Assembly: GCA_030770425.1 (NCBI GenBank)
Contig: JASJFT010000061.1
Span: 1-64,000, forward strand
Direction: 5' to 3'
DNA from: Darksidea phi
Taxonomy: Eukaryota; Ascomycota; Dothideomycetes; Pleosporales; Lentitheciaceae
Length of the DNA stretch: 64,000 bases
Program-made: the position numbers and the translations under genes
In this document: one piece after another, positions 36,867-46,721 of the stretch
Layout of the letters: each line of letters begins with the position of its first letter
How positions within the stretch are numbered: the first letter of the stretch is position 1
Notes under the pieces: generated by a model
What the model was told of the DNA's origin: nothing
What the model saw: only the letters and a program-made list of their open reading frames with translations
Database searches by the model: none

Positions 36867-38790
36867 TCAGTAGGCTTGCTCACACATTTTTCCAATAGCT
36901 TGTTCGATGTCGGAAAAGAGGTTAAGTACGTGTCCGTCGGCATAGATCTTGATCGATTCAACATCTTTGCGTTCCAATCGTGAAGGGCTCTCCACTTTGA
37001 TAGGGCTCCGAGGTGGTGTCGTTTCGTACATGTCACGTAGCGCAGTGGGGTTGAGCACAAGGGCCGCGGCTACATGCTCAAGAAGCTTTTGCCGGAGTCG
37101 CAAACGGCGATTCTCAGCTTGCTCTAGCTTGAGAATGAATTCGTCGATGGAGATGTCCAGCTCAGCTAGAGCTTCTTCCTGTTTCAGTAGGGATTCACGG
37201 GAGAAAATGACCGTCTCGCCTCGCTTGAGATACGAGATCATACGACCGTGAAGCTTTTGACGTCCCGCCCGCAATGACTTGTATGTCTTGCGAAGGTAGT
37301 CACAGCGCTCATCTAGTGCTCTGAGCTCCTAGTTACTGATCAGCAACGCTTGGCAGCGTATCAGGTGGAAGGATACTTACTCTAGATAGGGAAGCGACGT
37401 CCCGCTTCTTCAAGACCTCGAATTTTTCGGCTTGATCATATGCCTGCTTATGTAGAATTTCCTTATCGGCCTCGGGCATATGCATGGAAGCTTCGGCGAC
37501 ACGCATGCCTTTAGGTAATGTCCAGTTGTCTGGTGCCGGCGCATCAGGAGTGTTGGCCTCTGAGCACGTCTGGCTTCGCTCCCTCTTGCTTGTCCGTCGA
37601 ACTGGTCTGCCACGATCCATGACCGACGATTCAGACATATTCCTGTTGTGTGATGCCATGTGCATAGCGATAGGATCTCGCTTCTCGACTCTCGGTGAAC
37701 CACGGCGGTCAAGTGCGCCTGGAGACCCGGCACTGAAAGGATTCGAGATGGCTGATAGAGGCGTCGGAAGTGGACCATTCACGTTTGGTGATCGTCTACT
37801 CTCGAGCATACTTGAAGGGGTCGTCCCACCAGAGTGGAGGGTTGATGGTGTCATAAGCTGTGTCTTGCTTGACTTCGGGTTGAGTTTAAGGGGGCTGGGC
37901 GAGCCCTTGCGTTCGGTCGGTGACTTTGGAGGTACTTCGGGGGGGAGCTCAAGCGCTTCTATAACATCTGTATCCACCTTCAATGCTGGCTTCATGTTTA
38001 CGCCGGGGCTCAGTATAGGCGACAACGGCTTGCCAAGGGTGCTTGGAGCTTCGATCTTGCTGAAAACGGTTGCTTCTGAGTAGCTGGGTGGAGTCATCTG
38101 TTCGATCGCTATGGGCGAAGGACCGGTAATGCAGGCCATCAGAGCATCGCCAAAGGGGCCAGTCCTCCAGTTCGTGCCTGGAGCACTGCTGGACCGCTCG
38201 TGACCAAAGGCTTCAGCAGAGGCCTTCCGTAGGGGTGGACGTCCGGGTATGGTTGCTATATAGCGTTAGCTTGGACAAAGGTTCAATTGACGCCAGGTCA
38301 ACGTACGAGAGTCAATGGCTGTCTCTTGCACAGTCGTCATAGTACTGCCGAGCTCAGGCACGCTGACTTTTCGCCTTCTTGAAAGCGAACCACTTCGTTG
38401 CCAAAAGGGAACAGTCTCTGACTGGACAGCAGTATCACTCAACGAAGTCGAAGAGCGTCCCGCAGAGAGAGCAGAGAGCTTATCCGAAGACTCGCACGGC
38501 CGCGTCAGTCCTACGGGGCTCTTTGACATTTGTGAAGGCCAGAGCTGGTATTTGGTAGCACTAGTCTGTGACTGTAGGCTCACAATAGAAGGTGACGGCG
38601 GGATGAGGTCCTTAGGGTCTTTGGCAGCCTGGAGGTTTCTCAGTGACCTGGACCGGCGGGGTAGGTGGTGGTTCATTTGGACGGAAGATGGTTCAACCAA
38701 ACTTACAGGTTGCTTGGAGGACGTTTCTTGGGTTATATAAACACCAGATGAATCGGCATCAGCCCGCATGCAATTTGCAATGTGTGTCAT
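36867..38790 (-). CDS. Uds1 (up-regulated during septation) domain protein (3 exons)
   Basis: Exons 38307-38790, 37381-38255 and 36867-37328 give 606 residues. The first 440 residues are low-complexity, Ser/Pro-rich with many SP/TP sites, so probably disordered and phosphorylated. From about residue 430 a coiled-coil region follows: KEILHKQAYDQAEKFEVLKK, SLSRELRALDERCDYLRKTY, GRQKLHGRMISYLKRGE, and a second helix EEALAELDISIDEFILKLEQ. This order fits the Uds1 family, fungal proteins whose S. pombe founder is induced at septation. Cytoskeletal or cell-division work is an inference from the family only. Splice junctions (50 and 52 nt introns) restore the coiled coil. The start is uncertain: the frame is open to 38907 but only ATG 38790 is available; an upstream exon is possible. 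Confidence 0.65.
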
Positions 38791-41700
38791 GCTTGCTGTT
38801 TGACGTTCACTTGGCTCACTGGCTAGAGGACAGGGTTGATGAGACTCGGGAGGCGGGCATGTCAAACATGAGGGTGTTCCCTGCAGCAGTGTTTGACGAA
38901 ACGGCACTGCGGTGCTTTAAGTGTGGCTCCTTCAAACCGCTATTGCTACATGCACGGGCGAGGAGAGCCCTGCTTGGGGGAGGTACCGATAGCAAGCGAG
39001 GTGACTAGGCGTTCGGGGCGCGCACCCAAAGACTGACAGACGGGCTTGTCGTGAAACGCGAGCCTGACTGCCCATGTCTGAGCGATTCGTGGGGAACCTG
39101 CATTCCGAGCAAGGATCAGAGTGCCAGGCTGCACCGATTGCATCGAGCCCTGTCTATAATCGCACCGATATAGATATGCTTATACAAGCGAGTCAGCGAA
39201 GCTGCCCAGACGTGCATCGGATGCAGTCTCCAGCACGCCGTTGACGCGACCAGCGCGGGCATGGCCAAGTCCAGCGTGCTTTGAGCCTGGGCGGTGCTGC
39301 GAACGCTGGGCTCAGCGCCATCCACCCCGATGCAATCGGCCATGGGGTTGCTGCAAGTGGTAAGAAAGCCGCAAGAGCCGTGACTACTAGGAACGAGGGG
39401 ATGTTGCCACTGTGCTGCCGGCCGTCCAACAGCCTCGACGCACTCCACGCGGGCTTGGCGGGGCTGCCGCGATGCCGATGCCCTGAGGCTGCCGAGCTCG
39501 TGTCTCGATGCACACTGTGTAGTCCGATGCCTCCGTAGGCCGATGGAAGCCCGCCGCTGCGTGGTAGCTGCGTGGTCGCTGCGTGGTCGGGTCGCTCACG
39601 AACGGAGGAGAGCACATGACGAAACGAACGTTTGAGGGACGGGAGGCGCCAAGGCCTGCCACGCGAGGTGCCCAGGCCACCAATCAGACGCCCGGACGTT
39701 GGGACCGTAGTATAGAGTTTGCAACGCGAGCTCGTGGCTGTTGCTAGCTTTCAGCGAAGTCCCCCGGCCGCCGCGATGGCGCTTCTTCTTGACATAGCAA
39801 TCTCCAGATACGCAATCCCTTCATGCAGCAACAATCATGGATGCCCAATGGGACTAGACACGCACAAGAGGCATAGTGGTTCATATGGCGCCACACCAAC
39901 GCCTCAGGCACACACGTAGAAAGCAACACCAGCAACTCCTAATGTAACATCCCAGCGACAGAGCCTGCCGGGGTTCCCTCTGCCCTTGCGAGGCTATGGA
40001 TCAAGACTCGCCAAGCTTCCCCTTGTCGTTCATCGTCCACCTCCATCTGAACGCCCCTCCGTGAATTGCTCACCGCCTGCATCTGCACTCTGATGAAGAT
40101 CGATGCAGCTACGAACGGCTCGTCTGCATCATGCTGCAGTTTTGCGCACCTAGCGTTCCAGTATCTGTCGTGATGCTCTCGGTGTTCAGTCGTGCGATGC
40201 CCAGAGCAAACTTTCGGTCCGCCCACGTCTCCCGCTCTGCCGAAGGGGTACCAATCGATAGCACGCATGGCAAGAAAATTCTTCTGTGCTCTCGGTACCA
40301 ACCTGCATGAATTTCCTGACTTTGCTTCTCAGGTTCGTATCCCCGTGCTCCTATTTTCATATCCGCCTCGGCTCGCACTGATGCAAGTCATGTCGACTGC
40401 AATTCTCACAGTTGCGCACGGGCTACTGTCGCTGAATCACGCAAGTTCAAATGAGGCCGTCTACTCACAAGCCATCCCACAGTCGTACGTATTCCTCTTT
40501 TGATTTCGCTTCGCCGTCCGAAATCTTATACAGCGCCGAATTGTCCAGAAGCAGTATTGCTGGCTTAGGGGAAAGAGGAATTCCTGTCCGGATCCAGAAC
40601 GACATGCAGCTGCGTCAAGGATCACTTATCGCGCCTCACCTGATGCGGCAGGTTCTCCTCCTCAATATTGGCACCGGCACGGTGGACAGAGGTGTGACGA
40701 GCTTTTCCGCACTGCAGTGTGAAACACTTGCCCACTCATGATCGCTGGTTTGGGATGCCCTCAAAGGCGTTGATCGTTGAGTCTTCGACAGTTTGGTGTT
40801 TGCTGGCGGCGATCTCGAGTCATTTGCTATCCATGGTATCCATACTATGTAAAGTTACCGTGCCGTTCTCCGCTACGGACACGATCGTCAGGAACCTGAG
40901 CACGAGCTCACGGATGTCTGAGCTTGACGTGCGAAACCCTTAGACTTTGTCCGTTATCGCCACGTTCCCTTCTTTAGGTCTAGTACGAGGTACGGGTACG
41001 TATTTTCAAGGGAGCTCATCACGGTTGCTTTCGCGTGGCTCGGCTGCGTTAAAGAGCAATCACGCAAAAGCAACTCTCGCAATAGTAAATTGCTACCAGG
41101 GTTCTCGCGTCGGTTCCGACGGGAGTCAGTTTTCTATTTTTTTTCCAGTTGAATGATTCATGGCTGTGCCTCCCACTTCTCTACAAGCCCCAAGCATCGT
41201 CATTCTGCCATCACATTAGACACCCTCGCGAAGTCCATGTCCAGGATTCAAGATTACATGACCGTTCGTTTCGACTAATGCGACCTGCCGACTACCGTTC
41301 CCCTCCACCCTTCGAAACAACGAACGGAATGGTCTCTGGTAAACGCCATAGCGGTTAAGGGTCCTGCAATGCTTCTGGGGGGCAGTCTATCCACGTGGGA
41401 CAACGTTTCGCGCTTCCAGCATGAAGCGTTTCTTCCCTGCCACGACCGGTTGTTACTGCTAATCCAGCTACCACAAGGGCAGTTCCAAGTTTGCATCCTG
41501 TCGCGTGCCTGTCGGTACTCAAATACAGTCCATGTGCATGTGGACTTTGATTGCATCTACACTCAGTCTGCAGCCGACAAATTGCAGGCTCAACGACTCG
41601 CACATTCTAGCTGTGCGTTGTAACCGCCAGAACGGTTACATATAGGAAACCCGCGTCGGACGGAGCAGCCTCTAGGAATGTTTGCCCCTCGAAGGTACGC

Positions 41701-43004
41701 AGGTCAGGACTTTGATTGTTTCGTCGGACTTGTATACACAATGTAGGATTGTCTCACTGCATCTGGAGGCTCATCAGCTGTCGTCATACTACGCCTGTAA
41801 GACATGTTGCAGATCCGCCGTCCAATGAGCAGAATGACTTATCCGTTGCCACTCAACGAGCGCACGACTTCTGTAGTTCATATACGCGGCATCGGAGAGT
41901 CTCGAGCCGAAAATCCGCATCGCAGTACTGTTAGCCAATCCCTTTTTCGTTGAAGTCTATACACTGGACAGGCACGCGAGGTCTAGCATGCCCGCTGCAT
42001 GTCTCACCTCATCCTCATCGGTCAGCGGGTCTCGCCCGTGCTGCATTCATCGTTAGCACTTTGATTCGACACAAGCCGACCCATCAAGGGTACTCCTCAT
42101 CCCCCATCTTCCTTTACGTCTCGTCTTTACTTCAAATAGATCGCCTTCGCAAACCTTTCAACCTCCAGATGCCGATTCGCTACCAAAAACCTTCTGGTCC
42201 CTCCCCGCATCATAATTAGTTGGCCGGTATATCAATCATAGCAGCGCCCATCATATAATCCAGCATCGCCCCTTGTTATCGATAAGGAGATAACGCAATT
42301 TGAGCGAGTAACAATACGACGGCTAATTGTAACAGCGCGCGGAGACGAAACCTAAGGATGTGGTACAGCATGGTTTGGACCCGGTGCTGGGAGGCGGGCT
42401 GAGACCACTCCCGCTGCCTTGTGCTACCAAACTCTAAATATTCTCCGGCACCTCGGAGTCCGTGTCCAGCAGAATCGATAGCGTCGGACTACGATAGTCA
42501 AGAGTATAGTCTTCCTGCAACAGGGTCAGCTGCGCATATGGAACGATGGCGATCCGGAGAGACAGCGTGTCAATGTGGGGATGGGGAATCCCCAGATGGG
42601 TGGATGCTGGGAGACGAAGACGTCGAGAGAAGCGAGCCCTGCACCCCGCAAAGATCGCATAGTGCCTGAGATAGGCTGGGTGTATTATGGTGATCTGGGT
42701 AATATCAGAGAGGGGTGTGGTGGCACAGGACCAGATTGTTGGTCGAGCAGTTTGGAGGGTGCAGATGCAACCAATTTTCCCGGTGGAGCGATGCGGGGCA
42801 ACACACATGCAGGGCCCTATATGTATTTTACAAGTACATTTCCTATACGAAGGGCTAACTACGGATACATATATGGTACAAAGCTTAAAAATAATACAAG
42901 TGCCCAACCGGAGAAGAGCGTCGTTATGTTAAGTTCCTAATTCAGGAGGCTGCCGGTCCCAGTATCCGACACTGCAAAGCCACCGCACACGAGGAATCGT
43001 ACTT
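38791..43004. other. 4.2-kb interval with no recognised gene
   Basis: The largest gap in the window. I read both strands and found no frame with recognisable protein sequence or a coherent exon chain. The left kilobase is GC-rich, probably promoter of the Uds1-type gene, and holds a second 11-bp x3 tandem repeat (39557-39589). The middle (40.0-42.3 kb) is balanced in composition without long repeats. The 42.4-42.95 kb part lies at the 3' end of the Phe-tRNA synthetase gene. A noncoding transcript or a strongly diverged, multi-exon gene cannot be excluded. Confidence 0.45.
39557..39589 (+). repeat. 11-bp tandem repeat, 3 copies
   Basis: Three copies of CTGCGTGGTMG in a row (first copy has AG, the next two CG at the end). 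It lies upstream of the Uds1-type gene. Same period and copy number as the unrelated repeat at 35705-35737. Confidence 0.9.
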
Positions 43005-44297
43005 TTACCGAAGCTCTACACCTAGCTTATCCACCAGCTGCTGCCGAAACCTCTCATGCAGACCGTTCGTTTCCTCATTTGTGAGGGTCCGCTCCAAACT
43101 ACGGTAATTGACCCGGTAGCAGAGGCTCTTACGACCCGTCTTGGGATGCACGAATTCATCCACTAGCCTCACATCCTCGACAACATCCCCACACACTTCC
43201 CGGGCGATCTCCATGACATCGTTCTCGTGAAATGCATGGCCTGGGGTAGCTGTCGACGTAGATGCAGGGGATGCGACGTGGCCAGCGCCTCCAGCGGCGC
43301 TAGACGAGGTTTTGAGCCAGAAACTCACGTCTTTGAAGCAGGCTGGGTATTTGCTGAACGGGACAAAGCGTTTCATTGGTGAAGCGGAGCTGAACTGGGA
43401 GAGGAAGCGGGAGTCTGTGCTCCAAAAAAGCCGAATATCGGGGATGGAGTAGAGGATCATGGCGATCCGCTCCAGGCCGAGACCAAAAGCCCATCCTAGT
43501 CTATCAGGGACCCCGGCATTGGTGAGAATGGACTGCTGGACGACACCGGAGCCCAAAACTTCCAGCCAGTCTCCTTGCCAGAAGACTTCGAGCTCCCAGG
43601 ACGGCGAGGTAAAGGGGAAGTAGGCCTCGACCCAACGCACCCTCAGGGGTTCATCTGCTGATTGATTCCCTGCGTCGCTGGCTTTCTTGGCAGCATTGAA
43701 GATGGCGACCACGACGTCCTCAAGTGACCTCTTGAGGTGAGCGGCAATTGCTTCAACTTCATCTGCGGTATGCGTGCCCTGCAGCGGGTTTCGTTCGGCA
43801 TGATACGGGGGATTCGGATCTTCAACCTCAATGCCATGCTTCGGTACCTTTGCCACGTCGTCCCATATCAACTGTGCCAACGTCTTGCCTGCCTTTTCCG
43901 CAGCTTGGCGATCCCAGGTTCTCGCTCCCTCCATCTGGTGGAAGACCGGGTAATGACTCCGATCAATTGCATCCCTCCTATACACATCCGCACTGATGAG
44001 GTATCCCTCACTTTCGTTCGCTCGGAAGGTGTCGGCTTGATGAGCGGAGGTATGAGTACGAAGCACAGTGTCCTTATTGAGATAGTATGTATCGGTTCTA
44101 CTTCGCCCAATATGGTCCGGAGGGAAGCCTAACGAGTCGAAATTTTGTTGGACTGATACTATTGGGAAAAGCTCGTTGTGGGCTTTATAGCCTGGGAAGC
44201 GTGATTCGATGAGTTGTCGGGTGATGGTGAGAGGGTGGTCCGGCTGGACGTGCAGGCGGCGAGTGATAAATGAAAGAATTGCTGGTGGCGTGTTCAT
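43005..44297 (-). CDS. MSF1: Mitochondrial phenylalanyl-tRNA synthetase (5' end incomplete)
   Basis: Monomeric class II synthetase that charges mitochondrial tRNA-Phe. From Met at 44297 there are 430 residues. Class II motifs are RTHTSAHQADTFR (motif 2 region), HQMEGARTWDR, WEVFWQGDW-like WELEVFWQGDWLEVLGSG and motif 3 GWAFGLGLERIAMILY. The C-terminal ferredoxin-fold anticodon-binding domain begins at FSKYPACFKDVSFWL and ends KLGVELR. The homologous frame continues upstream of the first ATG (EVNVEGKTYKTDEW-M, open to 44402), so the true start and mitochondrial presequence must lie in an upstream exon I could not place; ACATTAG near 44355 is a candidate acceptor. It is head-to-head with DIC1. 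Confidence 0.93.
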   Translation of the reverse strand: MNTPPAILSFITRRLHVQPDHPLTITRQLIESRFPGYKAHNELFPIVSVQQNFDSLGFPPDHIGRSRTDTYYLNKDTVLRTHTSAHQADTFRANESEGYLISADVYRRDAIDRSHYPVFHQMEGARTWDRQAAEKAGKTLAQLIWDDVAKVPKHGIEVEDPNPPYHAERNPLQGTHTADEVEAIAAHLKRSLEDVVVAIFNAAKKASDAGNQSADEPLRVRWVEAYFPFTSPSWELEVFWQGDWLEVLGSGVVQQSILTNAGVPDRLGWAFGLGLERIAMILYSIPDIRLFWSTDSRFLSQFSSASPMKRFVPFSKYPACFKDVSFWLKTSSSAAGGAGHVASPASTSTATPGHAFHENDVMEIAREVCGDVVEDVRLVDEFVHPKTGRKSLCYRVNYRSLERTLTNEETNGLHERFRQQLVDKLGVELR

Positions 44298-44922
44298 CCA
44301 TTCATCAGTCTTATAGGTTTTGCCCTCTACGTTGACCTCTTTCGGTAAGGCCCCTAATGTGTACTCAGAGAACGGCTTGAAGAATTGAGGAAACGTCGAC
44401 GATTATATTAAAGGCGTCGAGAGCTCGGGTGAACGAAGAGAATGAGACTCGGGTCAATACATAGTATGCTCAAGAAGTAATAATATGGAGAGCATCTGGT
44501 AGGATCAAAGATTCAGTGGGAAAGGAGAAAGTCACATGACATGATCTTACCAGAAGAATTGCATCTCGCCTGACAGTTCCATATCCACGATGCTCGAGAA
44601 GGTCTCCGTATCCGTAACGCCGCTAGTGATCCCAATTGTCGGCACAGAGCCGTAGAGGTCGGTTGTATCCTCATTCTCACGATGCAGCTGTGGTGTTGAG
44701 GTTCTGCAGCGGCACAGGACCTCGGGACACGCACGCGACGCCAAGACATCTGGCTCCGAGACACCGAAAGCTCTTTTCCAATGACGTCCCGCAGCCTAAG
44801 ATACAAGCTTTCCCACTTCAACATCTGGCCCCGAAATCCACGGTACCTTTCGCAACGGTTGTATATAGCGCGGGTTTGTTTTCTATTGCCTTGATGCAGC
44901 TTCTGAGAGAACTCAACCTAAT
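44298..44922. promoter_or_regulatory. Divergent region between MSF1 and DIC1
   Basis: 625 bp. It should contain the missing MSF1 5' exon as well as both promoters. The minus-strand frame at 44547-44744 (contains TIGITSGVTDTETFSSIVDM) is stop-free but I cannot connect it convincingly. Confidence 0.4.
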
Positions 44923-46006
44923 ATGGCGGCCTTCGAGAAGAAGGTGAGCGGAGCAGAGCTGCGGAAGAGCAACAGGGTAAAGAACACACCAATACATTAT
45001 CCTTTTTGGTTTGGGGGCAGCGCAAGCTGTTTTGCTGCATGTTTTACGCACCCGCTAGATCTTGGTAAGCTTCCTCTCTTAAATTGACCTATCACTAGAA
45101 ATGTAATACTAACAGCAGTGGCAGTCAAGGTATATTAGAAAGCTCATTACCACCACGATCGCGCGCTCACAAGGCTAGGTCCGATTACAGATGCAAGGAA
45201 TTGAAGGGGCACGGCTAAACATGCTGCAAATGTTCACACATGTTGCGAAGACCGACGGCATCAGAGGTCTCTATCGCGGTGTACGGCGCTCATACTACAT
45301 CAAGTGGACGATTGGGCTGACAGTGGAACAGCTCTCGGCATCACAATTGCGCCAATTGACCTACAGCATGACCCGCTTCGGCGTCTATGAGACCCTCAAA
45401 GACCACTTGACCACCTCTGATACGAAGCCCTCTTTTCTCACTCTCGTCGCCATGGCTTCCGCGTCCGGCTTCCTCGGAGGTGTTGCAGGAAACCCTGGGG
45501 ATATTATCAACGTGCGAATGCAACACGATGCTGCTCTACCAGCGGAAAACCGAAGGAACTACAAGCATGCGATAGATGGAGTGATCCGTGTCTCTAGGGA
45601 CGAAGGGGTGGGCAGGCTTTGGCGAGGTGTATGGCCTAATTCATCACGAGCAGTACTCATGACCGTCGGACAGTTGGCAACATACGACGGCTTCAAGCAA
45701 TTTCTGCTTGATAAAACTTCGTTAAAGGACAACCTCACAACACACTTTACAGCCTCCTTCCTCGCCGGCTTTGTTGCGACGACTATATGTTCCCCAGTCG
45801 ACGTCATCAAGACTAGAGTCATGGGCTCCCAAGAGCAGAAGAGTATAGTAAGGCTTGTCACGGACGTTACAAGAGCGGAGGGCCTAAGATGGATGTTCAA
45901 GGGATGGGTCCCCAGCTTCATTCGCATGGGCCCTCATACGATTCTCACTTTCTTGTTCCTGGAACAGCACAAGAAGATATATCGGAAGCTTCAAGTTCTA
46001 GATTAG
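44923..46006 (+). CDS. DIC1: Mitochondrial dicarboxylate carrier (4 exons, one of 5 nt)
   Basis: Mitochondrial carrier family protein of the inner membrane that exchanges malate or succinate for phosphate. Exons 44923-45064, 45125-45129, 45179-45280 and 45332-46006 give 307 residues. IHYPFWFGGSASCFAACFTH starts the first transmembrane repeat; splicing through a 5-nt exon (TCAAG) restores HPLDLVKVRLQ, the carrier signature. Repeats 2 and 3 carry GNPGDIINVRMQ and CSPVDVIKTRVM. Intron 1 has a perfect TACTAAC branch point 10 nt before its acceptor. Intron 3 (45281-45331, 51 nt) is a multiple of three without stop, so a naive ORF reads through it; removing it restores GLYRGLSASQLRQLTYS. The substrate is assigned by family resemblance. 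Confidence 0.92.
45125..45129 (+). other. DIC1: 5-nt microexon of DIC1
   Basis: The five bases TCAAG between a CAG acceptor and a GTATAT donor supply the last two bases of the Val codon and the Lys codon of the PLDLVKVRLQ signature. Other in-frame acceptors (giving 11 or 14 nt) would insert two or three residues into the signature and lie only a few bases from the branch point. Confidence 0.8.
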
Positions 46007-46721
46007 TGGAAGGTGGGAAAAGGGTTACGAATGTGGGGGCAATGTCTTGACTTACGAGTAATTGATACCTAGGAGCATTTGCATGTGACTGAGCATTCTG
46101 GATAGACAATATACAATGCATATTCAGGCGTTTTAGCAGTCTAGCATCGAGCAATATGTCAACATTCATCATTCATCCGGAGTCACGAAACGTTAAAATG
46201 TTTGCATGCTGGTTCTCATGAGTCATTATTGTCTCGTATGCCTTGTAGTGTCCATACTACAAGATAAGTGGGCGGCCAATTGCACAGTCTACAAAGCTAC
46301 GAAGTCGTGATCATACAACGTGATTATCTCCGAGCGCGGAAACTATATCGACGTGTGAGTCTATCCGGTACGCTTATGCTTAGGCAGAAAAAGGATATAC
46401 TGCTTGAGACCTCATATGGTATTAAGCAACCCAAGCCCAGCCAACTAAGCTCATCTCGGTGTATGGATGTTGTGGTACGAATGAAAAGCGTTGCAAGGTA
46501 GAAGCCTATGCATACTAAATGAACTTATTCGTTATACTTCAATATATTCCACAAAGGTGGTATGATTGACATACGTACTCTGGGCACCGTAAAAAGCCTA
46601 GAAGCTGCCTAGAGCACCGAATGATGCATGTGACAAGCTTTCTTGCTTCTTTGTAGATTTATTCATTTGGCTGTGGATATCTAGACTGGAGACACACTCA
46701 TCTATCCAGTTAGCGCCCCTT
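46007..46721. other. Convergent 3' region, DIC1 / PrpF-like
   Basis: 715 bp, somewhat AT-rich. No gene recognised. Confidence 0.4.

Noticed and set aside
39193..39615. 140-codon minus-strand ORF in a GC-rich stretch
   Set aside because: GC-rich DNA keeps several frames open at once here; no conserved sequence, and overlapping frames are equally long.
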